Shown piece by piece: positions 26,775-36,401 of a stretch of 39,556 bases of DNA. Source of the stretch: Caldibacillus thermoamylovorans (GTDB lineage Bacteria; Bacillota; Bacilli; Bacillales; Caldibacillaceae); NCBI RefSeq assembly GCF_000751775.1, contig NZ_CCRF01000098.1:1-39556 (forward strand). The letters are read 5' to 3'. A program made the translations under genes and the position numbers. The notes under the pieces are model-generated. The model saw only the letters and a program-made list of their open reading frames with translations, did not search any database and was not told where the DNA came from. Position 1 is the first letter of the stretch; each line of letters starts with the position of its first letter.

Positions 26775-28310
26775 ATGAAAGACAAAATTTCAATCTGGTC
26801 AATACCGTTGAACCCGATTGGATACGTTATACGAGGTGGATTGGTTGGAATTTTGGCAGGATACGTTGTTAGTATTTTTCGCCTGTCCATTCAACAATCA
26901 ATTAATTATGTCAAGACTTTTTTTGAACGTACCCATGAACATCCTGCTTTGTTCTTTTATGCAATCATCTGTATCATTTTGGCAACCCTTTTCCTCAGCT
27001 GGTTATTGAGGAGCGAGCCGAATATTAAAGGCAGCGGTATTCCTCAAGTGAAAGGACAAATTCAAGGAGTCATTGAACTAAACTGGAAATCAGTTCTATG
27101 GAAAAAGTTTGTTGGTGGGATCCTCTCCATCGGTTCCGGTGCATTTCTTGGTCGGGAAGGTCCTTCGATTCAATTAGGGGCTACAGTCGGACAAGGTGTC
27201 AATGAATATACACATGGAAATAAAACGGATGAAAAAATTTTGATTACAAGTGGTGCCAGTGCCGGTCTTTCTGCTGCATTTAACGCTCCGGTAGCCGGAC
27301 TGTTATTCGGATTAGAAGAGATTCATCATCATTTCAGCTCGACGTTACTGGTCACATGTTTTGCCGCTTCGATTACGTCAAACTTTGTCTCCTTAAATAT
27401 TTTTGGCATGACGCCTGTTCTCTATTTAGGGGAACTACCAACTTTCCCACTACAAAGTTATCTCTGGCTCATTGCCTTAGGGGGACTCTTGGCGGTTTTC
27501 GGCTATCTATATCAAAAAGTGTTGTTCCATATATCGGAATGGTATCAACATATTCGATTTCTTCCAAACCATATGTACGGACTTATCCCGTTTCTATTAA
27601 TCATCCCAATTGGGTACTTTGTTCCTGATCTTTTAGGCGGCGGTGCTGAAGTCATTATAGGGCTCAGTCATACGTATTTTTCTTTAGGAATGTTGGTGCT
27701 AATCTTGGTTTTGCGCTTTGTTTTTTCCATGATTTCCTATGGAAGTGGTCTGCCAGGGGGAATTTTTCTTCCTTTACTAACGATTGGTGCTTCCTTGGGT
27801 GCATTATTTGGTCAATTGATTCACATATATTTCGGAGTGGACGATGAACTAATCCGTTGTTTTATCGTCTATGCAATGGCCGGCTATTTTACTGCAATCT
27901 GCAAAGCTCCATTAACCGGAATCATATTAGTTTCGGAAATGGTAGGAAATTTAGAAGTATTAATGCCTATTGCAATCGTTTCTCTCTCTGCCTATGTGTT
28001 TGCCGATATGATGGGCGTCATCCCTGTTTATGATGGCCTTCTCCAAAAATTATTAGGCGGACAGATTGGTCATAAGAAAGGTCGCTATACAACTTTTGTT
28101 TACCCGGTCGCAGTGACGAATACTTCGCTAGTCGGTAAAAGAGTAAAAGATTGCCCTTGGCCAAGTGAAACCCTTTTAGTTCTGATTAAACGAGGTGAAA
28201 AAGAAATTGTTCCACATGGTGATACCGTGATTTATGCCGGAGACCTTTTATTTATTTCAGCAGATGTCGGTCTGGAAAGTACCTACCGAAAACAACTAGA
28301 TGGAAGATAA
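26775..28310 (+). CDS. ClC-family Cl-/H+ exchanger with C-terminal TrkA-C (RCK) domain
   Basis: 511 residues. The three selectivity-filter signatures are present: GSGIP (86-90), GREGP with the gating glutamate E128 (126-130) and GSGLPGGIFLP (323-333). An acidic residue of LFGLEEIHHH (E181/E182) sits where proton-coupled exchangers have their internal glutamate, so antiport is more likely than a passive channel. About ten or more membrane helices are followed by a cytoplasmic TrkA-C-like domain (about 430-511) that may bind a regulator. It probably serves anion balance or acid tolerance. The start has GGAG about eleven bases upstream. It lies between repeat arrays with no partner gene. Confidence 0.9.
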   Translation: MKDKISIWSIPLNPIGYVIRGGLVGILAGYVVSIFRLSIQQSINYVKTFFERTHEHPALFFYAIICIILATLFLSWLLRSEPNIKGSGIPQVKGQIQGVIELNWKSVLWKKFVGGILSIGSGAFLGREGPSIQLGATVGQGVNEYTHGNKTDEKILITSGASAGLSAAFNAPVAGLLFGLEEIHHHFSSTLLVTCFAASITSNFVSLNIFGMTPVLYLGELPTFPLQSYLWLIALGGLLAVFGYLYQKVLFHISEWYQHIRFLPNHMYGLIPFLLIIPIGYFVPDLLGGGAEVIIGLSHTYFSLGMLVLILVLRFVFSMISYGSGLPGGIFLPLLTIGASLGALFGQLIHIYFGVDDELIRCFIVYAMAGYFTAICKAPLTGIILVSEMVGNLEVLMPIAIVSLSAYVFADMMGVIPVYDGLLQKLLGGQIGHKKGRYTTFVYPVAVTNTSLVGKRVKDCPWPSETLLVLIKRGEKEIVPHGDTVIYAGDLLFISADVGLESTYRKQLDGR

Positions 28311-28600
28311 CGCAGAATGGATAAGCAACTTTAGGTTTTGCGAGCGAATGTATAAACAAACAAAAAAATACGTAATGAATTTGACGTCGCAGCCGGACAC
28401 AAAAAGGGGAGAGTGTACAAATTTACAAATTTCGACATTCTTTTAATCTAATGGCTAAAATGAATTGTCATCCTATCTTGAAAGATGAGGCTATTTCTAC
28501 CCACTTATCATTTAATTAATTGCTTACGGACACACAGGATTCAAGTGTTCAAATATTAACATCTAATTAGATTATGATTTAACCAACCGTGAGAGGCGTT

Positions 28601-29370
28601 CTCGTGGACAGTTCTCGATGGTTGACTCACGGTTTTGTCCATGAGAGCCGCTTTATTGGACAGTTTTTGCTGATAGACTCCCCATTTTGTCCACGAGAAC
28701 CGTTCTATTGGACAGTTTTTACTAATTGACCCCTGATTTTGTCCACGAGAGCCGTTCTATTGGACAGTTCTTACTAATTGACCCCTGATTTTGTCCACGA
28801 GAGCCGCTTTATTGGACAGTTCTTACTAATTGACCCCTGATTTTGTCCACGAGAACCGTTCTATTGGACAGTTTTTCCTGATTGAGCCTCCATTTTGTCC
28901 TCGAGAGGCGCTCTATTGGACAATTTTTCCTGATTGCCTCCTCATTTTGTCCATGAGAACCGTTCTATTGGACAGTTTTTGCTGATTGACTTCTTATTTT
29001 GTCCACGAGAACCGTTCTATTGGACAGTTTTTACTAATTGACCCCTGATTTTGTCCACGAGAGCCGTTCTATTGGACAGTTTTTCCTGATTGAGCCTCCA
29101 TTTTGTCCTCGAGAGGCGCTCTATTGGACAATTTTTCCTGATTGCCTCCTCATTTTGTCCATGAGAACTCTTCTATTGGACAATTTTTCCTGATTGCCTC
29201 CTCATTTTGTCCATGAGAACCCTTCTATTGGACAATTTTCCTGATTGCCTCCTCATTTTGTCCACGAGAACCCTTCTATTGGACAATTTTCCTGATTGCC
29301 TCCTCATTTTGTCCATGAGCGCCGTTCTATTGGACAGTTCCTGCTGCTTGGTCGCCGTTTTGTCCGCGAA
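28601..29370. repeat. 52-bp tandem repeat array 2 (15 units)
   Basis: TGGACA boxes recur at 28601, 28653, 28705 and then every 52 bp to 29225, followed by 29276 and 29327 (two 51-bp steps). The unit is the same as in array 1 and in the same orientation. Several neighbouring unit pairs are shared between arrays, for instance the pair at 29017 matches the pair at 24888. TGGACA/TGTCCA inverted repeats alternate throughout. The 290 bp between the ClC gene and the array hold nothing recognised. Confidence 0.9.
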
Positions 29371-29442
29371 ACCTAACTTTTATGTGAGGATTTTTTATTT
29401 TCAATGTACATGAATGCAATGAGTTTAATTCTTACTCGATTG

Positions 29443-29464
29443 TTCAAATAATCGTTTGTTTGAA
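29443..29464. repeat. 22-bp near-palindrome beyond array 2
   Basis: Differs from the 22-mer at 24412-24433 at only two positions. It lies about 75 bp after the end of array 2. Confidence 0.6.
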
Positions 29465-29539
29465 TTTGGCTTAGGCGCTTGTGGTTGCTGGTTTTGGAAA
29501 AAAAGGGGTCGCATATTTTGACAATTTTTGTAGGAGTTC

Positions 29540-29717
29540 AGGTGGCCCCACCCATAAATTAGTGAGAAGGTTGTATCATGTCGGAAATGGGTGGGCCAAT
29601 CGTTTATTGCCCCATCGATAATCTTGGGGTGGACCACCTAAACATTTATGGTCCGCTTCCGCATAATCCTAGGGGGGTTATGGTCCGCTTCCATAAATTT
29701 AGTGTGGCCCACCTTCT
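29540..29717. repeat. Palindrome-rich block with a 32-bp direct repeat
   Basis: GGTGGGCCA (29590-29598) pairs with TGGCCCACC (29705-29713). CCCCA/TGGGG makes an inner hairpin, and AGAAGGT near 29565 complements ACCTTCT at 29711-29717. TTATGGTCCGCTTCC occurs at 29646-29660 and 29678-29692. The block ends next to the 3' end of the 5'-nucleotidase gene and could fold as a bidirectional transcription barrier. Confidence 0.55.
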
Positions 29718-29722
29718 CAATA

Positions 29723-31396
29723 TTACTTTTGCCCGGCTACATCCACAATCCGCCCTTCAATTGCAGTAGGAATTTTTTTAAGTCCCACCAGATAATCGCG
29801 AAAATTTTGCCATTCAAGGATGCCTAGATCGGTAACCTTCCCCGCTGCATACGATTTTTCGAACATCTGATAGCCTTCTGCACCCTTTGCGAGGAAGGTA
29901 TTTGTGACAATCGAGTAGGTCTGTTCATCTTTTACTTGGTCATAGCTACCGTTTGAATTTTTAACGAATACATTCACAATCCGCTCCCCGGCATTTTTTG
30001 TAGAATCAAATTCAATTTTCCCGCCGGCAATGTGCAAAAATCGACTGCTTTCCCTCGGGTATTTTTTTAAGCTAATTTCTAGCGCTTGTTTTAAATCCGC
30101 TCCGGTCACTTCCAGAATAGTCAATGTATTACTAAATGGAAGTACCTTGATGACCTCGCCGACTGTGACCGGACCGGACGGGATACCAGCGCGGATTCCA
30201 CCACCGTTTTGAATAGCCATAACGACATTTTTGTTGTACTTTTTAGCTGTTGCTAGCATACCGTCTGTAATCAGGTTGCCGAGAACGGTCTCGCTGTTAC
30301 GGACGCTGATTTTTGAACCGGTGCCATCACCAAGTCGTGGGTTTTCAAGGTCATTTTCAAGCGTGACCCCAATTTCTTTTTCAGCCACTTCTTTTATTAT
30401 TTCAGTATATTTTTTTAATTGTTTAGCCGCTTCGGGATCCGGTTGGAAGTCGGAAACGGATAGTAATTTTCCATCCGCTTCTGTAACCACACCTTTTTTA
30501 TCAAACTGTACATCAAGGGTGCCAATGTTCATGTTGTTGGCCCCTGCTTGTACAATGACAGTCGGATCTTTTTCAGCACCATGATCATCCCGTTCGACAA
30601 TCACCGGTTTCGATAACTTAGTATGGCTGTGTCCGCCAACGATCACATCAATTCCGTTTACTTTTGCGGCAAGCATGAGGTCATTGTCGATAGAGGCTTT
30701 GTCATCATAACCAAGGTGGGAAAGGGCAATGATTTTGTTAACACCCATTTTTTCAAACGCCTTTACTGTTTTTTTGGCAACAGTAATATAATTTTTAAAG
30801 GTAATTGACCCTGGACTTGAAATATCCTTTGTTTCTTCAGTAGTAAGGCCGAAAATCCCTATTTTTTCTCCGTTGATTTCTTTGACGATGCCATTGTAAA
30901 TTTGCCCGGCTTTCGGTTCGTTTGATATAAGGTCGCTGTAAATGCTGGTAAACTTTTTGTCAGCGGAAAAATTGACATTGGCACTGACGAACGGGAATTT
31001 TGCCGCTTTAATGAAGTCGACCAATGCTAGATGACCTTCTTTTGTAGAACCAAGATCAAATTCATGATTGCCAAATGTCATCGCGTCATACCCCATCAGG
31101 TTCATGAATTCTAAATCTGCTTGCCCCTTGAAGGCATTGAAGTAGAGGGTCCCTTGGAATACATCCCCGGCATCGAGCAGGAGGGCATCCGGATTTTTTT
31201 CTCTAAGCATTTTGACTCCAGTTACGCGGTTAGCAATTTTATCAAGATTAGCATGTGTGTCGTTGGTATGGATGATGGAGAGTTGAAAAGGATCAAATCT
31301 TGCTTTTACTGAAGAGGTTGTTAAACTAGTAATAGGCTCTAATACCAAGAGTATTGCAAGTATTGCTGTTAAAGTTATAAAACGTTTAATATGCAT
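29723..31396 (-). CDS. Secreted 5'-nucleotidase / metallophosphoesterase (UshA/YfkN-like)
   Basis: 557 residues with a signal peptide (1-32). The metallophosphatase core shows HTNDTHANLD (43-52, metal ligands D46 and H48), DAGDVFQG (75-82), FGNHEFD (108-114) and GGHSHT (near 255). A 5_nucleotid_C domain follows with NGGGIRAG and the strand-helix pattern up to the end. Such enzymes dephosphorylate extracellular nucleotides or split UDP-sugars or 2',3'-cyclic nucleotides, releasing phosphate and nucleosides. No LPxTG anchor or S-layer domain is present, so the product is probably free in the wall or medium. Upstream 31397-31605 is a divergent promoter region shared with the glycosyltransferase gene. 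Confidence 0.92.
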   Translation of the reverse strand: MHIKRFITLTAILAILLVLEPITSLTTSSVKARFDPFQLSIIHTNDTHANLDKIANRVTGVKMLREKNPDALLLDAGDVFQGTLYFNAFKGQADLEFMNLMGYDAMTFGNHEFDLGSTKEGHLALVDFIKAAKFPFVSANVNFSADKKFTSIYSDLISNEPKAGQIYNGIVKEINGEKIGIFGLTTEETKDISSPGSITFKNYITVAKKTVKAFEKMGVNKIIALSHLGYDDKASIDNDLMLAAKVNGIDVIVGGHSHTKLSKPVIVERDDHGAEKDPTVIVQAGANNMNIGTLDVQFDKKGVVTEADGKLLSVSDFQPDPEAAKQLKKYTEIIKEVAEKEIGVTLENDLENPRLGDGTGSKISVRNSETVLGNLITDGMLATAKKYNKNVVMAIQNGGGIRAGIPSGPVTVGEVIKVLPFSNTLTILEVTGADLKQALEISLKKYPRESSRFLHIAGGKIEFDSTKNAGERIVNVFVKNSNGSYDQVKDEQTYSIVTNTFLAKGAEGYQMFEKSYAAGKVTDLGILEWQNFRDYLVGLKKIPTAIEGRIVDVAGQK

Positions 31397-31567
31397 AATA
31401 TTCCCTCCTTGTTTTCATTGTGCCTAAAAATAGTTTTTTTATCTAACCGAAAAATAAACGCTCAATAATTTTAACTTGCTGATTTATATTAAAAGAATCG
31501 GATGGTAAAATCTTCCTTTTTAGTAAAAAAAATTTGACCAATAACTGTATTTATATCAAAAAAATGC

Positions 31568-31573
31568 TATAAT
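31568..31573 (+). promoter_or_regulatory. Extended -10 promoter of the glycosyltransferase gene
   Basis: TGCTATAAT (31565-31573) is a perfect extended -10 element, 33 bases before the ATG, followed by an AGGAGG ribosome site. The -35 is weak, which fits extended -10 use. Confidence 0.6.
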
Positions 31574-31605
31574 GAATGGTGTTTTGATATAGGAGGTTAA
31601 AAAGA

Positions 31606-33093
31606 ATGGAGTCAAAGTTGAATCAGTTTCTTGTAAAAACTATATTTATCATCTTTAGTGGAATATCCATTTTCCTGGTAATTCTAAATATGTTTAATTA
31701 TGCAGGGTTTGAACCAGTGAACCAGTATCCACCAAAAGGTTTTATAACAATCACATTATTAATGAGTATAGTTTTTATCTATCTTTTTTACAGATACCGA
31801 TCCTTGATTTTAAATATAATTAGCAAATTTGATAAGACCTATTTAGTGTTATCATTACTACTTATAAGTATCATTATTCAACTTATCATTATTATATTAT
31901 TCAGTACAAGTCCATACACATGGGACTTTGGAAATATTATTATTGAGGCTGAAACCCTTCTTTCAACCGGTCATCTTGGTAGATATTCTACCCTTTTTCC
32001 GAATAACTGGCTTTTAATCTTAATTATTTACGCAATAGGTAAAATTCTTTTCCCTTCTCTTATGTTGTATGAATTTTTTAATGTGGCTATCATTACAGTC
32101 AGCCAATTTTTCATTTATCGGATTGCTACGAAACTTTTAGGGAGGAAAGTTGGCATTTTTAGTTTACTTCTTAGCATATTCTTTTTCCCATATATGTTTT
32201 ATTCGCCTATCGTTTATTCAGATACGATATCACTAATTTTTTTAGTCTTACCTCTAAATATACTAATTAATAGAGATGGTAACATGAAAAAGGAATGGCT
32301 GCCGATTGTCAGTGCATCTATTTTGTTTGCCTTTGGATATTTAATAAAAGGGTCACTAATTGTTTTTTCCATTGCACTAAGTGTTGTACTCCTGCTTTTT
32401 TTAAAAAAATGGAAGAGAGTGTTCTTTTTGATTCCTCTTGTGATTGTCTTTCTGATTAATTCTGGGTTTCATTTTACAGTTTTTCAATCAGGTATTATTG
32501 ATAAAGAAGTTGTAGAAAAGAATAGTTATCCATTTACCCATTGGATTATGATGGGACAAAATAGAACAAATTTTGGGAAATGGACATATGAAGATGTAGA
32601 CTTAACTGAAGATCTCCTTAGTAAACATCCTAAAGATGAGGTGAAAAAATACCATTTGAAGGAGATAGAAGCACGCTTTAAAGAACGTGGTGTATTAGGA
32701 AGCATCAACTATAATATAAAGAAAATTAGACACACTTGGGCTGACGGGACATATTTTTCCTTAAATAAATTGATGAGAACACCCTTCAATCCTGATAATT
32801 TCACAAGACTGACAACTGGATTTAAACACCTTGTTGTTCAGGGCTATGCTCGAATCCAGCATCTATTCATATTAATTGGATTAGTTATTTTTTCAATAAA
32901 AACATTTAAAGATAGAAATGAATTTTATACTTTTGGCATGTTATCAGTTATTGGTTTTTTCCTATTCTTTATTCTTTGGGAAGCACGTTCTCGCTATATC
33001 GTTAGTGTAACACCAATTCTTATTTTATTAAGCTGTATAGGTTATTTTAACAATTCTAAGGATAAGTCTGGATATGATGAGTCCAACATTTAA
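31606..33093 (+). CDS. GT39-like (dolichyl-phosphate-mannose-type) membrane glycosyltransferase
   Basis: 495 residues with about eleven to twelve membrane helices. A short extracytoplasmic loop after the second or third helix carries TSPYTWDFGNI (about 101-111), with the acidic residue expected at the first loop of GT-C enzymes. A longer soluble loop spans about 295-390 before the last helices. This is the architecture of PMT_2/GT39 enzymes, which use a lipid-linked sugar to modify a surface polymer or protein. AGGAGG nine bases before the ATG supports the start. The acceptor is unknown. A terminator follows. Confidence 0.75.
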   Translation: MESKLNQFLVKTIFIIFSGISIFLVILNMFNYAGFEPVNQYPPKGFITITLLMSIVFIYLFYRYRSLILNIISKFDKTYLVLSLLLISIIIQLIIIILFSTSPYTWDFGNIIIEAETLLSTGHLGRYSTLFPNNWLLILIIYAIGKILFPSLMLYEFFNVAIITVSQFFIYRIATKLLGRKVGIFSLLLSIFFFPYMFYSPIVYSDTISLIFLVLPLNILINRDGNMKKEWLPIVSASILFAFGYLIKGSLIVFSIALSVVLLLFLKKWKRVFFLIPLVIVFLINSGFHFTVFQSGIIDKEVVEKNSYPFTHWIMMGQNRTNFGKWTYEDVDLTEDLLSKHPKDEVKKYHLKEIEARFKERGVLGSINYNIKKIRHTWADGTYFSLNKLMRTPFNPDNFTRLTTGFKHLVVQGYARIQHLFILIGLVIFSIKTFKDRNEFYTFGMLSVIGFFLFFILWEARSRYIVSVTPILILLSCIGYFNNSKDKSGYDESNI

Positions 33094-33167
33094 TTACTAA
33101 GCAGAAACAATTTTATACGTATTCTACTGTTTTGTTCTCTCCAAATTTACTACTAGATTTTCAAATC

Positions 33168-33194
33168 ACCCTTGAATTAAACAAGGGTTTTTTT
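33168..33194 (+). terminator. Terminator of the glycosyltransferase gene
   Basis: ACCCTT (33168-33173) pairs with AAGGGT (33183-33188), followed by a T-run to 33194, 75 bp after the stop. From here to 33550 no gene is recognised. Confidence 0.75.
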
Positions 33195-33550
33195 GTTATT
33201 AACTAACATCTTTTCTTTAAACTTGATAAATATGAATTTCCACTTACATCTCTTGTCGTATGGTTACTGTGCTAACCAAAGCCAAAGTGAGGAGTGTCTT
33301 GACTCTATGATAGCACATAAATCAGAAAAACTAGACCACAAATTGTGTAGTTAGTGCCAAAACGAATATCTGGGGAACATTGGCGAAAACTAAAGGAAAA
33401 CCGATTGTTCAAGCTTTAGGCAACAGCAGCTTCGTAGTTGCGCTCATACTTAATTTAATCCTTAAAATTTCTCACTATGTCGAATTCGCATCCTTACTAG
33501 AAATTTATACCTTCTTAATAAAAAAAAAGATTTCCAAAAAGCTGCACCCT

Positions 33551-34450
33551 ATTACATTTGATAATCATTCGGTCACGGAAGAAGTGAACTTCCAATTTCT
33601 TGAGGAGTTCAAGCAATCCATCTATCTGCCTGGGTTGATTCAATCCCATCTAAACGTGGAACGGGATAACAATAGTTCTATCAGAGGCATGAATTAGTGG
33701 ATTTTCTGATTGACAATACCCTTCTAGGCATTATCGGCTTCTCATATGAATGCCCTACAAACTGATCAGATATCTCATTATGAAGGAAACCTCTAGTCTC
33801 ACTGTCTCCTAGGAATAATAATGGTATGAAGGAACTTTCCTTTGTTAAAAAATAGAAGGTATGTTACCACCAGAATACATCATAGAAGGGATTCAGGCGG
33901 TTTTACTAATCCTGCTGTCATACATAGACTGGGAAATACATTTAAGTTCCAGAAAAAAGATCGGTTAAAAAAGGTAGTCAGCTATCTTCAATCAACCTAG
34001 TTCTGGGTAATTTTGAGTGAACGGCCTTAGATATTCGGTTTGCGACAGTAGATGGTCATTTGGCCACCGCTAATATTTTCATCCTTTTATTCATCTGAGA
34101 AAAAGCCATTGCAGTTATTGTGTGACTATAATCAACGAGCCAATGTCGAAAACCGGATTGACAAGTTAAAGGAGGGGCTAAGCAGTTGTCTAAAATAACT
34201 AACACTCGTTTCTCAAAAATGAGCTTACTGGCATTAGTAAAGTGGTGACCTATAACCCTTTTAAACTGGTTCACACAAGCCATCCTTCTAGACGATCCCT
34301 ATAGGCGTGAAGCCAAGCTATCCGTCTTTTCCAGGTATGTCGTTGGTTCTAGTCTTATCAATATATCCGTTTGGAAACCTCAAAAAGTTGAAGAAATATC
34401 GTAGAAATATGCACCCAAATCTTGAAACCTTTACAGCAATTCGATAAGAG
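33551..34450 (+). pseudogene. Degenerate IS1380-type transposase
   Basis: N-terminal blocks ITFDNHSVTEEVNFQ, LPGLIQSHLNVERDNNS and, after a frame change, LLGIIGF and HMNALQTDQ are seen up to about 33790. C-terminal blocks CDYNQRANVENRIDKLKEG (about 34113-34169) and LNWFTQAILLDD (near 34260) follow in changing frames. The YNQRANVENRIDKLKEG signature is typical of the C-terminal region of IS1380 enzymes. The middle (catalytic core) is largely missing and many stops interrupt it. It differs from the other IS1380 relic at 9291, so a second, separate insertion is implied. Confidence 0.65.
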
Positions 34451-34796
34451 GAAAACCAAAAGCAGCTTTATATTCTAAAAAAAGAATGGAATGAATCATC
34501 AACCTGTTATAACATAAATGGGGGTTTCTTGGGAAATAGTTGTCCACAATCCAATTTCATCTTAAAACTTATATTCCGGACATAGTTAGGATATTGAAAA
34601 TTAATAATCATATTTAGACCTAAAAGCTAAGTAGATTGATATATCTTCTTCACAACGTTTAAGTTTTATGCAATTGGAATACATAAAAAGATTTGTTGGC
34701 TGTGCTCTAAACAAACATTATTTTGTTGATCATGTTCAAATGCGAAATATGGATTAAAAGACTCTAAAGGTGTTTTGCATGATTACCTCAATATTA
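34451..34796. other. Intergenic stretch with nothing recognised
   Basis: About 350 bp of AT-rich sequence between the IS1380 relic and the LCP gene's terminator. No reading frame, repeat or RNA feature could be supported. Confidence 0.5.
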
Positions 34797-34830
34797 ATAA
34801 GGACCACACAAAAGTGTAGTCCACACTTAA
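34797..34830 (-). terminator. Terminator of the first LCP gene
   Basis: GGACCACAC (34801-34809) pairs with GTGTAGTCC (34814-34822) apart from one mismatch. An outer AAGGA...TCCTT pairing extends it. The T-tract on the minus strand is short (TTATT), so efficiency is uncertain. Confidence 0.6.
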
Positions 34831-34835
34831 AATCC

Positions 34836-35837
34836 TTATTTAGTATCATCTACAGTGCTATCAGATAACGCTGCAGTATCTGCCGTATCAACACCAAGCA
34901 ACATATCATGAACTTTTTCTAATTCTTTATCCGGTATTTCATAATAATAAACACCTTTGATTTTTGCGTTTTCTCCTTGGAGCATATAGCTTTCTATATT
35001 TTTCGTTACATCCATATAGCCCAATAAAAGTGATTTCATATCGTTAAAACTCATGTTGGTTTGCAAATTATCACCCAGAACATCAATCACATCATTTAAT
35101 TTGGTTACAGTTCCCATACTTTTCCCTTTATCAATGATGGCATTAATAACTTTCCGTTGACGCTCTGTCCGACCAAAGTCACCTTGTGGATCAAGATGCC
35201 GCATTCGGACGTAACCGAGTGCCTTAGCTCCGTCCAGTTTAATCTCCCCTTCTTTCCAGTGGTATCCCGGTTTATAAAAACCTTCGTCCACCCATTCTAG
35301 TTCATTATTTACAGTAACACCGCCTATGGCATCAATTAAATCCGCCAGTCCTTCCATGTTCAATTCAACATAATAGTCAAGATCGATATCAAGAAGGTTT
35401 TCAACTGTCGCCACAGACATATCTACTCCACCATATGCATAAGCGTGGTTAATTTTCGTTTCGATCCCTTTTCCGGCAATCTTAGCTAATGTATCCCGGG
35501 GAATACTTACAATTGTAGTTTTCTCTTGCTTCGGATTTAATGAAAGGACCATGATGGAATCAGAACGCCCGCCGTCTTCCGCACGTTCATCAACACCAAG
35601 CAATAAAATATTTAACAATTCATTACTATCCAGTTTTTCCTTTACTTCAGATGTATCAATCGATTCAATATTCTTTGACATCTTTTTATCGACCGTTTCC
35701 TTTGCATGTCCATAAATACTGTATACATAACCTACTACACTTATAATCATTATTAACAGTAGAGTACCTACTATTTTAGGCCATTTCCGTAATTTTCTTT
35801 TATGCTTTTTTGTTTTCACTCTAGTTTCTTGTACCAT
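34836..35837 (-). CDS. LytR-CpsA-Psr (LCP) family wall-polymer ligase, copy 1
   Basis: 333 residues: a short basic cytoplasmic tail, one membrane helix (about 22-43) and an extracellular LCP domain. LCP motifs are LLLGVDERAEDGGRSDSIM (conserved Asp and Arg), SIPRDT, KINHAYAYGG, AIGGVTV and a basic ERQRKVI. LCP proteins transfer undecaprenyl-pyrophosphate-linked teichoic acids or capsule to peptidoglycan. It is divergent from a second LCP gene at 36402. A structured 111-bp repeat lies in the upstream region, 75 bp from the start codon. The exact family role (TagT/U/V or other) cannot be told from sequence. Confidence 0.9.
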   Translation of the reverse strand: MVQETRVKTKKHKRKLRKWPKIVGTLLLIMIISVVGYVYSIYGHAKETVDKKMSKNIESIDTSEVKEKLDSNELLNILLLGVDERAEDGGRSDSIMVLSLNPKQEKTTIVSIPRDTLAKIAGKGIETKINHAYAYGGVDMSVATVENLLDIDLDYYVELNMEGLADLIDAIGGVTVNNELEWVDEGFYKPGYHWKEGEIKLDGAKALGYVRMRHLDPQGDFGRTERQRKVINAIIDKGKSMGTVTKLNDVIDVLGDNLQTNMSFNDMKSLLLGYMDVTKNIESYMLQGENAKIKGVYYYEIPDKELEKVHDMLLGVDTADTAALSDSTVDDTK

Positions 35838-36401
35838 TTATCATCATCCTTTTTTACAGTTTATCTACGAAAGCTGGTTCATCGCACTTATCAATGGGTT
35901 TATAGGTTTTGGGGCTTTATATGGAGTAGCGTGTATGGTAGCCTTGTTTGGCGGTGCCGATGTTGTGACATCTGGCTTCTCGGCAGGAGAACCACACCCG
36001 CCGAGGCTCCATGTCAAGCCCCCTTAAATAAACTATCTATGTTATACTACCACACAAAATTGAGAATACCCCGAAAGCACTTATATTCTTCAATCCGGCT
36101 ATCTTCTTTTAATAAGGCAAAAAAATATTTTGACAATTCATCTGTTAAGCTATTATTAATTTATCAAAATTTGGTCTGATTGGATACTATTTTTTTGACA
36201 ATTTACGATTAATTATACACTTTTTCGCCAAAAATTTTAGGAATTTATTTTTTCCAAATCTGGCAGAGTTGTAATTTCGACTTTTTCAGTTTAAATCCAT
36301 ATTCCCTTACAAATAAGCGTTTTCTTTTTTATGGTTTTTGGTAAAATATGAAGTAAGTCTTAAAATAGAATTTAATATTGTTTAAAATAAGGGGAATTTA
36401 T
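35838..36401. other. Divergent region between the two LCP genes
   Basis: About 560 bp. The structured repeat copy B occupies 35911-36022. The remainder is AT-rich, with no further recognised gene and only weak promoter-like sequences before 36402. Confidence 0.5.
35911..36022. repeat. Structured 112-bp repeat, copy B
   Basis: The outer arms GGGGCTTTATATGGAG (35911-35926) and CTCCATGTCAAGCCCC (36007-36022) pair. Inner stems include TGCCGA/TCGGCA and GATGT/ACATC. TAGCCTTGT, TGGCTTC and GAGGCTCCATGTCAAG are shared with copy A at 22817-22927, while the outer base pairs differ in a compensating way. Confidence 0.75.

Noticed and set aside
24733-29370. The 52-bp arrays as a CRISPR locus
   Set aside because: No division into invariant repeat and unique spacer, units vary everywhere, and there are no cas genes.
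34056-34283. 75-residue minus-strand frame
   Set aside because: Antisense to the IS1380 relic blocks read on the plus strand; no independent support.
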